DNA of 64,000 nucleotides, taken from the NCBI RefSeq assembly GCF_002101965.1, contig NZ_LQQA01000015.1:558001-622000 (forward strand), read 5' to 3'. The DNA comes from Mycolicibacterium wolinskyi. Lineage in GTDB: Bacteria; Actinomycetota; Actinomycetes; Mycobacteriales; Mycobacteriaceae. Made by a program: the position numbers and the translations under genes. Below are positions 16,218 through 25,105 of the stretch, piece by piece (within the stretch, counting starts at the first letter, position 1; every line of letters starts with the position of its first letter). The notes under the pieces were generated by a model. It had not been told where the DNA came from. It saw nothing but the letters and a program-made list of their open reading frames with translations, and did not search any database.

Positions 16218-16802
16218 GTGCCCACCGCCGCGACAAGCCCCTCGGCCCGGCAGACCGAACTGTTGGAAGCCGCCTACCGGTACGCCCTCACCCACGGCTT
16301 GGGCGACATGTCGTTACGTCCCTTGGCCGCGGCGATCGGATCGAGTCCACGCGTGCTGCTGTTCCTGTTCGGCAGCAAGGACGGGCTGGTGCGGGCCCTG
16401 CTCGCGCGGGCACGCAGCGACGAACTGGCGCTGCTCGACCAGTTGCGGGACACCGGTGACACCGAACCCATCGGGCTTGGCGCCGCCGTCGAGGAGACCT
16501 GGAAGTGGCTTGCCGCAGACGAACATCGGCCATTGCTGAAACTCTGGGCCGAGGCGTACGCGCGATCGCTCTCAGAACCGGATGGGCCATGGAGCGGCTT
16601 TGCCCGCGCCACGGTGGAGGACTGGCTCGATGTCCTCGCGAATTGCCAACCGACGCAAGACAAAACCAGTGCCGACGGGATCGCGCGTCGCACCCTGGCG
16701 CTCGCAGTCCTGCGCGGGGGACTGCTCGACCTGCTGGCCACCGGCGACCGGGACCGGGTCACGAGCGCCGTGCGCGCGCAAACGGCTCAGTTTCGCGTGT
16801 GA
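16218..16802 (+). CDS. TetR-family transcriptional regulator
   Basis: A 194-residue regulator. The N-terminal HTH is clear: LLEAAYRYALTHGLGDMSLR, PLAAAIGSSPRVLLFLFGSK, followed by a helical ligand domain. The variant recognition helix (SSPRVLLFLFGSKDGLV) resembles regulators of the mycobacterial type in which the usual YYHF is replaced. Start GTG 16218. It is divergent from the GNAT gene across a perfect palindrome, so it probably represses both. It ends 60 bp before the convergent aldo-keto reductase with a shared hairpin terminator between them. Confidence 0.83.
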   Translation: MPTAATSPSARQTELLEAAYRYALTHGLGDMSLRPLAAAIGSSPRVLLFLFGSKDGLVRALLARARSDELALLDQLRDTGDTEPIGLGAAVEETWKWLAADEHRPLLKLWAEAYARSLSEPDGPWSGFARATVEDWLDVLANCQPTQDKTSADGIARRTLALAVLRGGLLDLLATGDRDRVTSAVRAQTAQFRV

Positions 16803-16813
16803 CGAGCAGGCGA

Positions 16814-16847
16814 AAAGCACCCCAAACCTGTTGATCTAGGGTGCTTT
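16814..16847. terminator. Bidirectional hairpin terminator
   Basis: AAAGCACCC (16814-16822) pairs perfectly with GGGTGCTTT (16839-16847) across a 16-nt loop. It lies between the convergent stops of the TetR gene (16802) and the aldo-keto reductase (16863). A T-rich end is given by the stem itself on both strands. Confidence 0.65.
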
Positions 16848-16862
16848 GCGTCAGCTCGCGGT

Positions 16863-17714
16863 TTAGGTGCCGGTGTAGGTGGCCGGGTCCGGCCGGAACC
16901 GGGTGCCCTCGTCGAGGCCGTTGAGGGACGCCATCTCGTCCTCGGTCAGCTCGAAGTCGAACACGTTCAGGTTCGACGCGATGCGGTCCGGATTCGCCGA
17001 TCGCGGGATCACGATGTTGCCCAGTTGCACACTCCAGCGAATGAGCACCTGCGCCGGGGTCTTGCCGTGCGCCTCGGCGACGGCCGTGACGGCGGGGTTG
17101 TCGAGCAGGCGGCCGACGCCGAGCGGCCCGTACGCCTCGGTGGCGATGTTGTGTTCGGCGTTGGCCGCGCGCAGCTCGGCCTGGTTGAGCAGCGGGTGCA
17201 ACTCGATCTGGTTGACCGCGGGAGTGAAGAACGTCAGATGGACGATCGTCGAGAGGTCGTCGGCGCTGAAGTTGCTGACGCCGATCGAGCGGGCGACGCC
17301 GTCCTCCTTGGCCCGCATCAGGCCGCCCCAGCTGTCGACGTACTTGCTGGTGTCACCGCCGGGCCAGTGGATGAGGTACAGGTCGACGTAATCGAGGCCG
17401 AGACGTTCGAGGCTCGCGCGGGCCGCGTCCTGCGACGACTGGAAGCCCTGGTCGCTCGTGGCGAGCTTCGTGGTCACGAAGATCTCGTCCCGGGGGAGGC
17501 CCGACGCGGCGATCGCGCGCCCGACGCCTGCCTCGTTGCCGTAGGCGGCGGCCGTGTCGATCAGCCGGTAGCCGGCCTCCAGCGCGGCCGAGACCGAGCG
17601 CTCGGCCTCTGCGTCGGACAGTTCGCCGACACCGAGGCCGACGACCGGCATCGTGTTGTCGTCGTTGAGCGTGACGGTGGGAATTGCTGCCGCCTGCCCA
17701 TGGGACGAGGTCAT
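16863..17714 (-). CDS. Aldo/keto reductase (ortholog of structurally studied M. smegmatis MSMEG_2407 type)
   Basis: A 283-residue NADPH-dependent aldo-keto reductase of the AKR5 type. The catalytic tetrad lies in GYRLIDTAAAYGNE (Asp and Tyr), VTTKLAT (Lys) and DLYLIHWPGG (His). The cofactor-binding C-terminal segment is IPRSANPDRIASN. Sequence is very close to what I recall of MSMEG_2407. In M. tuberculosis the ortholog Rv2971 is likewise next to lipN. Five bases separate it from the upstream paralogue, so the two form a tandem operon. Proposed roles include detoxification of reactive aldehydes such as methylglyoxal; the physiological substrate is not established by the sequence. Confidence 0.9.
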   Translation of the reverse strand: MTSSHGQAAAIPTVTLNDDNTMPVVGLGVGELSDAEAERSVSAALEAGYRLIDTAAAYGNEAGVGRAIAASGLPRDEIFVTTKLATSDQGFQSSQDAARASLERLGLDYVDLYLIHWPGGDTSKYVDSWGGLMRAKEDGVARSIGVSNFSADDLSTIVHLTFFTPAVNQIELHPLLNQAELRAANAEHNIATEAYGPLGVGRLLDNPAVTAVAEAHGKTPAQVLIRWSVQLGNIVIPRSANPDRIASNLNVFDFELTEDEMASLNGLDEGTRFRPDPATYTGT

Positions 17715-17719
17715 GTCAC

Positions 17720-18562
17720 CTACCCTGTGAAATTGAAGGTTCGTGGATCGGGACCCAAACGTGTTCCGTTTTCCAGCGACGCGATGGACGTCATGTCCTC
17801 TTCGCTGAGATCGAAATCGAACACGTCGAAATTGCTCACAATCCGTTCTGGGTTCACCGACTTGGGGATGACGATATTACCCAGGTGTATATGCCACCGA
17901 ATCAGCACCTGGGCGGGCGTTTTCCCGTGCCGATCGGCGATGCCCGTGATCACGGGGTCGGACAGCAACGATCCCTGCCCGAGCGGACTCCACGCCTCGG
18001 TCGCGATGCCCAATTTGGCGTGCACGTCCCGCAGTTCCTGCTGAGGCATTAGCGGGTGGAGTTCGATCTGGTTCACCGCGGGAACGATGCCCGTCGCGTC
18101 GATCAATATGTTCAGGTGTTCGGGCTCGAAGTTGCTGACGCCGATCGAACGAACACGTTGCTGGTCGTGTAGATGTGCGAATGCCTTGAACGTGTCGATG
18201 AAGGTGTTTTTCGCAGGCATCGGCCAATGGATGAGGTAAAGGTCGAGGTAGTCGACTCCGAGCCGCTCCAGGCTCGCGTCGAAGGCCGCGAGCGTGGAGT
18301 CGTACCCCTGGTCGCTGTTCCAGAGCTTGGTCACGAGGAAGATGTCCTCGCGCGGCACACCTGAGTTGGCGATCGCGCGGCCGGTTTCGGTCTCGTTCTG
18401 ATACGCCGCCGCGGTGTCGATGTGTCGGTAGCCCGCCTGCAAGGCCGCGGTGACGGCGCGTTCGGTGTCTTCGGCAGGCGTCTGCCAAACTCCCAACCCG
18501 ACCTGCGGTATCGAATTACCGTCGTTGAGCGTGACGCGAGGATTCACAGAGGAAGCTGCCAT
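17720..18562 (-). CDS. Aldo/keto reductase, second tandem copy
   Basis: A 280-residue paralogue of the downstream enzyme. Catalytic residues are in GYRHIDTAAAYQNE, LVTKLWN and DLYLIHWPMP, and the cofactor loop is IPKSVNPERIVSN. The start is set at ATG 18562 (MAASSVNPRV): homology with the sister enzyme begins at the following VTLNDGN, and the longer reading frame to 18886 would lie wholly antisense to lipN. This ATG overlaps the ATG of the divergent lipN gene in a CATG (18560-18563), so each gene's leader lies inside the other's coding region. Confidence 0.88.
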   Translation of the reverse strand: MAASSVNPRVTLNDGNSIPQVGLGVWQTPAEDTERAVTAALQAGYRHIDTAAAYQNETETGRAIANSGVPREDIFLVTKLWNSDQGYDSTLAAFDASLERLGVDYLDLYLIHWPMPAKNTFIDTFKAFAHLHDQQRVRSIGVSNFEPEHLNILIDATGIVPAVNQIELHPLMPQQELRDVHAKLGIATEAWSPLGQGSLLSDPVITGIADRHGKTPAQVLIRWHIHLGNIVIPKSVNPERIVSNFDVFDFDLSEEDMTSIASLENGTRLGPDPRTFNFTG

Positions 18563-19685
18563 GACCAGAAGTCTGCCAGGCGAGGACGTCGCTGTCGGAA
18601 GTCCAGGTGAACGGACCGGAACCGTCCGAGACATGCTGCTGGGCCGCGCCACCAAGTTCACGCTCAACGCCATCCCGAACATCTCGGACCGGCGTAAACG
18701 CCTGCTGCTCGGCGGGCGCACCGTAACCATCGACGGCAACACGCTGGACACCACACTGCAGTTCATGCTGGCCGCCCAGCAGTCCGCCGGTTTGGCCGGC
18801 CTCGTGGCGGATTTCACCCCGGTTTCCGGGGTGGCCGTATCGCGAGCCCAGTTGCGCACGACCGCGGCCATGATGCCGGGCAGCATTCACGTGGACGTGA
18901 GCGACATGTCCATCCCTGGCCCCGCCGGGCCGATGGCGGCGCGGCGTTACATGCCGGTCGACGCCGGGAAAGTCACCGCACTCCTGCTCTTCTTCCACGG
19001 GGGCGGCTTCGTGATCGGCGACATGGACACCCACGACGGCTTGTGCCGGCTCATCTGCCGTGACGGCGGTATCCAGGTGGTTTCGGTCGACTACCGCCTC
19101 GCGCCGGAACACAAGGCTCCGGCGGCGGCGGAAGATGCCTATGCCGCCTACCAGTGGGCGCTCGACCATGCCGCCGGACTGGGCGCGACACACATCGTGG
19201 TGGGCGGCGACAGCGCCGGCGGCAATCTCGCCGCGGTCGTGTCCCAGTGGGCGCGTGACGACGAACTGCCGCTGCCGGCACTGCAGCTGCTGCTGTACCC
19301 GGTCACCGACTTCTCCAGCGAGACGCGTTCGCGGACGCTGTTCTCCGACGGCTATTTCCTGACCAAACGCGATATGGACTGGTTCAGGGACCACTATCTG
19401 GATGGCGCGGACGTCACGGCCGAGGATCCGGCGGTATCGCCCCTGTTGGCCGAGGACCTCTCCGGGCTTCCGCCCGCGCTTGTGATCACGGCCGGGTTCG
19501 ATCCGCTGCGTGACGAAGGCAACCGTTACGCGCATGCCATGCGAGATGCCGGGGTGCTGGTTGACCTGCGAGAAGAGCGCTCGCTGATCCATGCCTTCGC
19601 CAACTTCTTCCCACTCGGCGGCGGCAGCGCAAAAGCGACCGCGGCCATGATCTCGGCGCTGCGGGCTCATCTGAGCCACGCCTGA
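18561..19685 (+). CDS. lipN: LipN-like carboxylesterase/lipase (hormone-sensitive lipase family)
   Basis: A 374-residue alpha/beta hydrolase. The oxyanion-hole motif HGGGFVIGD, the nucleophile motif VGGDSAGGN, the catalytic Asp in GFDPLRDEG and His in LIHAF are all present, in the HSL-family order. The start MTRSLPG matches the beginning of M. tuberculosis LipN (Rv2970c, MTKSLPG) and has GAGGA upstream; longer readings are not supported. Synteny with Rv2971-Rv2970c is conserved. Expected to hydrolyse short-chain esters. Start codon overlaps that of the divergent aldo-keto reductase. Confidence 0.88.
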   Translation: MTRSLPGEDVAVGSPGERTGTVRDMLLGRATKFTLNAIPNISDRRKRLLLGGRTVTIDGNTLDTTLQFMLAAQQSAGLAGLVADFTPVSGVAVSRAQLRTTAAMMPGSIHVDVSDMSIPGPAGPMAARRYMPVDAGKVTALLLFFHGGGFVIGDMDTHDGLCRLICRDGGIQVVSVDYRLAPEHKAPAAAEDAYAAYQWALDHAAGLGATHIVVGGDSAGGNLAAVVSQWARDDELPLPALQLLLYPVTDFSSETRSRTLFSDGYFLTKRDMDWFRDHYLDGADVTAEDPAVSPLLAEDLSGLPPALVITAGFDPLRDEGNRYAHAMRDAGVLVDLREERSLIHAFANFFPLGGGSAKATAAMISALRAHLSHA

Positions 19686-19718
19686 GGTGGCGGTCGTCGT
19701 CGCCGGTACGCTTGATCC

Positions 19719-20471
19719 GTGGCCAAACCGAAGAAGACCGCCAAGTACGACCTCAAGGCAGCCGACCGCAAGCGCAACCTGTGGGTGCAAATCGGGCTGA
19801 CCTCGGTCGTCGTGCTGTTCGCCGTCGCACTGGTGCTCTACATCGTGATGACCGGTGAAAAGCGGCCCGACGCGAATGCGGGCAAAGCCGTCCGGGTGGC
19901 GTCGAGCAACGTGATCACAAACGAAGGCTCGAGCGATCCGAAGGCCGTGATCGGCCTCTACGAGGACTTCCTGTGCCCCGCGTGCGGCAACTTCGAGCGT
20001 CAGTTCGGTCCGACCATTCGCAAGCTCATCGACACCGGCGCGGTGGCCGCCGACTACTACATGGTCGGCATCCTCGACCGCGCCGGCAACGGCTACTCGT
20101 CGCGGGCCGGTGGTGCGGCCTACTGCGTCGCCGACGAGTCGAACGACGCATTCCGTCGCTTCCATGAGGCGCTCTACACCAAAGAGCTTCAGCCACAGGA
20201 GAACAGCGGCATCTACCCGGACAACGCCCGGCTGATCGAACTCGCCCGGCAGGCCGGCGCCGCCGGCGGCGTGGCCGACTGCATCAACAACGGGCGCTAC
20301 GTCGAGATGGTCCAGGGCATGGCCGGCGCGACGGGCATCAACGCCACCCCGACCATCCGGATCAACGGTGAGGACTACGAGCCGTCCACGCCGCAGGCCC
20401 TGGTGGACAAGATCAAGGAGATCGTCGGCGACGTGCCGGGTCTCGAAGCCGTGGCACCGGCACCGCAATGA
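19719..20471 (+). CDS. dsbA: Membrane-anchored DsbA-like thiol oxidase (Rv2969c type)
   Basis: A 250-residue protein with a short basic cytoplasmic tail, one transmembrane anchor (about 21-45, VVVLFAVALVLYIVM) and an extracytoplasmic thioredoxin-like domain. The active site is FLCPACGNFE (C86, C89) and the cis-Pro loop is INATPTIRING. A second Cys pair (YCVADE, DCINNG) is as in the M. tuberculosis enzyme. It introduces disulfides into exported proteins and is reoxidised by the VKOR protein encoded immediately downstream (ATGA overlap at 20468-20471). Start GTG 19719. Confidence 0.9.
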   Translation: MAKPKKTAKYDLKAADRKRNLWVQIGLTSVVVLFAVALVLYIVMTGEKRPDANAGKAVRVASSNVITNEGSSDPKAVIGLYEDFLCPACGNFERQFGPTIRKLIDTGAVAADYYMVGILDRAGNGYSSRAGGAAYCVADESNDAFRRFHEALYTKELQPQENSGIYPDNARLIELARQAGAAGGVADCINNGRYVEMVQGMAGATGINATPTIRINGEDYEPSTPQALVDKIKEIVGDVPGLEAVAPAPQ

Positions 20472-21100
20472 CCGTCACCGCACGGCCGGCAGCTGACTCC
20501 GAGCACACTCCCGACGACCGCCCGTCGGGGGTGCCGGTCGCGCGGGCCAGCGCGGTGTGGGTGCTGATCGCCGGCGTGATCGGCCTGGCGGCATCGTTGA
20601 CGCTCACGGTCGAGAAGATCGAAATCCTGATCAACCCGGCGTACGTGCCGTCCTGCAGCATCAATCCGGTGCTGTCGTGCGGTTCGGTGATGGTCACCCC
20701 GCAGGCGTCGGCGTTCGGGTTCCCCAACCCGCTCATCGGCATCGTCGCGTTCACGCTCGTCACGGTGACGGGCGTGCTGGCGGTCGCCGGCATGCGGCTG
20801 CCACGCTGGTACTGGGGCGGGCTGGCCGCAGGGACGCTGCTGGGTGCCGCGTTCGTGCACTGGCTGATCTTCCAGAGCCTCTATCGCATCGGTGCGCTGT
20901 GCCCGTATTGCATGGGTGTCTGGGCGGTGACGATCCCGCTGCTCGTCGTGGTGAGCTCGATCGCGCTGCGTCCCCTGGCAGGCAACGCGGTCGCGCGGGG
21001 CATCTACCAGTGGCGATGGTCGCTCGTGGCGCTGTGGTTCACGGGCCTGATACTGCTGATCCTGGTCCGGTTCTGGGATTACTGGTCAACACTGTTGTAA
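20468..21100 (+). CDS. vkor: Vitamin K epoxide reductase (VKOR)-family membrane protein
   Basis: A 210-residue polytopic membrane protein with about five transmembrane segments. The VKOR signature is present: a loop cysteine pair (PSCSINPVLSCGS), the conserved Ser/Thr region after it, and the CPYC active site near residue 144 in the fourth helix (IGALCPYCMGVW). It passes electrons from the DsbA-like partner to menaquinone. ATG overlaps the partner's stop, so the pair is translationally coupled, as for Rv2969c-Rv2968c. Confidence 0.92.
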   Translation: MTVTARPAADSEHTPDDRPSGVPVARASAVWVLIAGVIGLAASLTLTVEKIEILINPAYVPSCSINPVLSCGSVMVTPQASAFGFPNPLIGIVAFTLVTVTGVLAVAGMRLPRWYWGGLAAGTLLGAAFVHWLIFQSLYRIGALCPYCMGVWAVTIPLLVVVSSIALRPLAGNAVARGIYQWRWSLVALWFTGLILLILVRFWDYWSTLL

Positions 21101-21134
21101 CACTGCGGAAACATCTGGGCGGTTAGGGTTACGC

Positions 21135-24100
21135 GTGATCTCCAAGGTGCTGGTAGCCAATCGTGGCGAGATAGCGATCCGTGCGTTCCGTGCTGCATAC
21201 GAGATGGGCATCGCCACGGTGGCGGTGTATCCGTATGAGGATCGGAATTCACTGCATCGCCTGAAGGCAGACGAGTCGTACCAGATCGGCGACGTCGGTC
21301 ATCCGGTGCGGGCCTATCTGTCGGTGGACGAGATCATTCGGGTGGCCAAGCATGCCGGCGCCGATGCGGTGTATCCCGGCTACGGCTTCCTGTCGGAGAA
21401 CCCCGAGCTCGCCGCGGCATGCGCCGAGGCGGGCATCACGTTCGTCGGCCCGTCGGCCGAGGTGCTTGAGCTGACGGGCAACAAGTCGCGTGCGATCGCT
21501 GCGGCGCGGGCGGCGGGCCTGCCGGTGTTGGCGTCGTCCGAGCCGTCGTCGTCGGTCGAGGATTTGGTGGCGGCCTCGGCCGGCATGGAGTTCCCGCTGT
21601 TCGTCAAGGCGGTATCGGGTGGCGGCGGGCGCGGCATGCGCCGGGTCACCGACCGCGAGGCGTTGGCGGAGGCGATCGAGGCGGCTTCGCGCGAGGCCGA
21701 GTCGGCGTTCGGCGACGCGTCGGTGTATCTGGAGCAGGCGGTGCTCAATCCCCGCCACATCGAGGTACAGATCCTGGCCGACGGGCAGGGCAATGTGATG
21801 CACCTGTTCGAGCGCGACTGCAGTGTGCAGCGGCGCCATCAAAAGGTCATCGAGCTCGCGCCCGCACCCAACCTGCCCGAGGAACTGCGCGCCAAGATCT
21901 GTGCCGACGCGGTGGCGTTCGCGCGCCAGATCGGTTACTCGTGTGCGGGCACCGTCGAGTTCCTGCTCGACGAGCGCGGCCATCACGTCTTCATCGAATG
22001 CAACCCGCGCATCCAGGTCGAACACACGGTGACCGAGGAGATCACCGACGTCGATCTGGTGGGTTCGCAGTTGCGTATCGCGGCCGGCGAGACGCTGGCC
22101 GACCTCGGCCTGAGCCAGGAGCGGTTGGTGTTGCGTGGCGCGGCGATGCAGTGCCGCATCACCACCGAGGACCCCGCGAACGGTTTCCGCCCGGACACCG
22201 GCCGCATCACGGCATACCGGTCGCCGGGCGGGGCGGGCATCCGGCTCGACGGTGGGTCGAACCTGGGCGCCGAGATCAGCGCGCATTTCGATTCGATGCT
22301 GGTGAAGCTGACGTGCCGGGGCCGGGACTTCTCGGCGGCGGCATCGCGGGCGCGCCGGGCGTTGGCCGAGTTCCGTATTCGCGGTGTGTCGACGAACATC
22401 CCGTTCCTGCAGGCCGTGATCGACGATCCGGATTTCCGGGCGGGTCGGGTCACGACGTCGTTCATCGACGACCGGCCGCACCTGCTGACCTCGCGCGAGC
22501 CCGCCGATCGCGGCACCAAGATCTTGAACTATCTGGCCGATGTCACGGTGAACAAGCCGAACGGGGAGCGGCCCTCGGCGGTGTATCCGCAAGACAAGCT
22601 GCCGGTCATCGATCTGGAGGCGCCGCCCGCGGCGGGCTCCAAGCAGCGCCTGGTCGAGCTGGGGCCGGAGGGGTTCGCTCGCTGGATGCGTGACAACCCG
22701 GCGGTGGGGGTCACCGACACGACGTTCCGCGACGCCCATCAGTCGTTGCTGGCGACGCGGTTGCGGTCGACGGGTCTGCTCAAGGTGGCGCCGTACGTTT
22801 CGCGGATGATGCCGGAGTTGCTGTCGATCGAGTGCTGGGGCGGGGCGACTTACGATGTGGCGCTTCGCTTTTTGAAGGAAGACCCGTGGGAGCGGCTGGC
22901 CGCGCTGCGCGAGGCGGTGCCCAACATCTGTCTGCAGATGCTGCTGCGGGGCCGCAACACCGTCGGCTACACGCCTTACCCGGAGATCGTGACGTCGGCA
23001 TTCGTCGAGGAGGCGACGGCCACGGGCATCGACATCTTCCGGATCTTCGATGCGCTCAACAACGTGGATTCGATGCGTCCGGCGATCGATGCGGTGCGCA
23101 ACACCGGCACCGCGATCGCCGAGGTCGCGATGTCCTACACCGGTGATCTGAGCAACCCGGCCGAAAACCTCTACACCCTGGACTACTACCTGCGGCTTGC
23201 CGATCAGATCGTGGAGGCGGGCGCGCATGTGCTCGCGATCAAGGACATGGCCGGGCTGTTGCGGCCGCACGCCGCCCACACGTTGGTGAGCGCGCTGCGC
23301 AGCCGGTTCGATCTGCCGGTGCACGTGCACACCCATGACACGCCGGGCGGGCAGTTGGCCACGTATCTGGCGGCCTGGCAGGCCGGGGCGTCGGCGGTCG
23401 ACGGCGCGGCGGCGCCGTTGGCGGGCACCACGAGCCAGCCGGCGTTGTCCTCGATCGTGGCGGCTGCGGCGCACACCGACCGTGACACCGGGCTGGACCT
23501 GGGTGCCGTGTGCGAGCTCGAGCCGTATTGGGAGGCGCTACGAAAGGTGTACGCGCCGTTCGAGTCTGGGCTGCCCGCCCCGACCGGCCGGGTGTACTCC
23601 CATGAGATCCCGGGCGGTCAGCTGAGCAATCTGCGCCAGCAGGCGATCGCCCTCGGGTTGGGGGACCGGTTCGAAGACATCGAGAACGCGTACGCCGCGG
23701 CCGACCGGATCCTGGGCCGGCTGGTCAAGGTCACGCCGTCGAGCAAGGTGGTCGGCGACCTCGCGCTGTCGTTGGTGGGCGCGGGGATCAGCGCCGAGGA
23801 GTTCGCCGCCGACCCGGCGCGCTTCGACATCCCCGACAGCGTCATCGGCTTCCTGCGTGGCGAGTTGGGTGATCCGCCGGGCGGCTGGCCGGAACCGTTG
23901 CGCACCAAGGCTCTTGAGGGCCGCGGCCCGGCGAAGCCGACCGAGGAGCTGTCGGCCGAGGACGAGGCGCTGCTGGCGGCGCCCGGGGTCAAGCGGCAGG
24001 CCGCGCTCAACCGGCTGCTGTTCCCCGGCCCGACCAAGGAGTTCGAGGCACACCGCGAAACCTACGGCGACACTTCGTCGTTGAGCGCCAACCAGTTCTT

Positions 24101-24518
24101 CTACGGGCTGCGCCACGGTGAGGAACACCGTGTCGCGCTGGAACGCGGTGTGGAGCTGCTGATCGGTCTGGAAGCCATCTCGGATGCCGACGAGCGCGGC
24201 ATGCGCACGGTGATGTGCATCCTCAACGGCCAATTGAGGCCGGTGCTGGTGCGCGACCGCGGCATCGCCAGTGAGATCCCGGCCGCCGAGAAGGCCGACC
24301 GGAACAATCCTGACCACGTCGCGGCACCGTTCGCCGGGGTCGTCACGGTCAACGTGGCCGCCGGTGACACCGTCGAGGCGGGCGCGACGATCGCCACGAT
24401 CGAGGCCATGAAGATGGAAGCCGCGATCACCGCGCCCAAGGCAGGCACCGTCGACCGTGTCGCCGTGTCAGCGACCGCACAGGTCGAGGGCGGAGACCTC
24501 CTGGTGGTCGTGCGCTGA
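21135..24518 (+). CDS. pyc: Pyruvate carboxylase
   Basis: A 1127-residue biotin enzyme that carboxylates pyruvate to oxaloacetate. Domains in order: biotin carboxylase (1 to about 450; VSGGGGRGMR ATP loop, EHQ-type VQVEHTVTEE region), carboxyltransferase (about 530-800; TDTTFRDAHQSLLATR, metal-binding HVHTHDTPGG), allosteric/PC tetramerisation linker, and the biotinyl domain with the EAMKME lysine near 1093. Full length for the family. Start GTG 21135. Ortholog of Rv2967c (pca), with the same neighbours. Confidence 0.95.
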   Translation: MISKVLVANRGEIAIRAFRAAYEMGIATVAVYPYEDRNSLHRLKADESYQIGDVGHPVRAYLSVDEIIRVAKHAGADAVYPGYGFLSENPELAAACAEAGITFVGPSAEVLELTGNKSRAIAAARAAGLPVLASSEPSSSVEDLVAASAGMEFPLFVKAVSGGGGRGMRRVTDREALAEAIEAASREAESAFGDASVYLEQAVLNPRHIEVQILADGQGNVMHLFERDCSVQRRHQKVIELAPAPNLPEELRAKICADAVAFARQIGYSCAGTVEFLLDERGHHVFIECNPRIQVEHTVTEEITDVDLVGSQLRIAAGETLADLGLSQERLVLRGAAMQCRITTEDPANGFRPDTGRITAYRSPGGAGIRLDGGSNLGAEISAHFDSMLVKLTCRGRDFSAAASRARRALAEFRIRGVSTNIPFLQAVIDDPDFRAGRVTTSFIDDRPHLLTSREPADRGTKILNYLADVTVNKPNGERPSAVYPQDKLPVIDLEAPPAAGSKQRLVELGPEGFARWMRDNPAVGVTDTTFRDAHQSLLATRLRSTGLLKVAPYVSRMMPELLSIECWGGATYDVALRFLKEDPWERLAALREAVPNICLQMLLRGRNTVGYTPYPEIVTSAFVEEATATGIDIFRIFDALNNVDSMRPAIDAVRNTGTAIAEVAMSYTGDLSNPAENLYTLDYYLRLADQIVEAGAHVLAIKDMAGLLRPHAAHTLVSALRSRFDLPVHVHTHDTPGGQLATYLAAWQAGASAVDGAAAPLAGTTSQPALSSIVAAAAHTDRDTGLDLGAVCELEPYWEALRKVYAPFESGLPAPTGRVYSHEIPGGQLSNLRQQAIALGLGDRFEDIENAYAAADRILGRLVKVTPSSKVVGDLALSLVGAGISAEEFAADPARFDIPDSVIGFLRGELGDPPGGWPEPLRTKALEGRGPAKPTEELSAEDEALLAAPGVKRQAALNRLLFPGPTKEFEAHRETYGDTSSLSANQFFYGLRHGEEHRVALERGVELLIGLEAISDADERGMRTVMCILNGQLRPVLVRDRGIASEIPAAEKADRNNPDHVAAPFAGVVTVNVAAGDTVEAGATIATIEAMKMEAAITAPKAGTVDRVAVSATAQVEGGDLLVVVR

Positions 24519-25069
24519 CCCGGATCATCGCCGGGGCCCTCGGTGGTCGCCGAATCGCGGTGCCGCGCAGCGGGACACGGCCCACGTCGGATCGTGTGCG
24601 CGAGGCCGTGTTCAACGCGCTGACGGCGCGCGTGGATTTCACTGGGCTGGCAGTGCTCGACCTGTACGCGGGCTCGGGAGCGCTTGGCCTGGAAGCGCTT
24701 TCGCGTGGCGCGGCCTCGGCACTGTTCGTCGAGGCCGATCAGCGGGCGGCGGCCGTCATCGCCAAGAACATCGCGGCATTGGGCGTGACTGGTGCGACGG
24801 TGCGGCGGGGGACCGTCGCGTCGCTGCTCGCGGCCGGTACCGATCGGCCCGTCGACCTGGTGCTGGCCGATCCGCCGTATGACGTCGAGGCCGCTGCCGT
24901 CGATGCGATGGTCACCGCACTGGCCGACGGTGGATGGGTCGGCGAGGGAGCGGTGGTGATGGTCGAACGGCGTGCGACAAGTGATCCGGTCGCCTGGCCG
25001 GACGGCTGGACCGCGCTGAGCGCACGTCGATACGGCGACACCCGTGTCGAGCTCGCCGAGGTGGGGTAG
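24515..25069 (+). CDS. rsmD: 16S rRNA (guanine966-N2)-methyltransferase RsmD, probable CTG start
   Basis: A Rossmann methyltransferase: SAM motif LDLYAGSGALGLEALSRGA and catalytic DPPY motif (LVLADPPYDV). Family members start MTRIIxGxxGGRRI; here that stretch (TRIIAGALGGRRIAV) is encoded from 24518 on, upstream of the first GTG (24560). No ATG/GTG/TTG is available in frame before it; the codon preceding it is CTG 24515, which overlaps the pyc stop TGA. A CTG start gives 184 residues, GTG 24560 gives 169 and loses a conserved segment. Order pyc-rsmD-coaD is as in M. tuberculosis (Rv2967c-Rv2965c). Confidence 0.82.
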   Translation: MTRIIAGALGGRRIAVPRSGTRPTSDRVREAVFNALTARVDFTGLAVLDLYAGSGALGLEALSRGAASALFVEADQRAAAVIAKNIAALGVTGATVRRGTVASLLAAGTDRPVDLVLADPPYDVEAAAVDAMVTALADGGWVGEGAVVMVERRATSDPVAWPDGWTALSARRYGDTRVELAEVG

Positions 25070-25105
25070 CCCCCGCCGCGTGGCGACCCTGTACCGTCGT
25101 CACCC

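Noticed and set aside
18516..20468. 650-codon minus-strand frame
   Set aside because: Antisense to lipN and the DsbA-like gene; His/Arg/Gly-rich with no domain, a typical shadow in high-GC DNA.
21249..23474. 741-codon minus-strand frame
   Set aside because: Antisense to pyruvate carboxylase, which has every expected motif.
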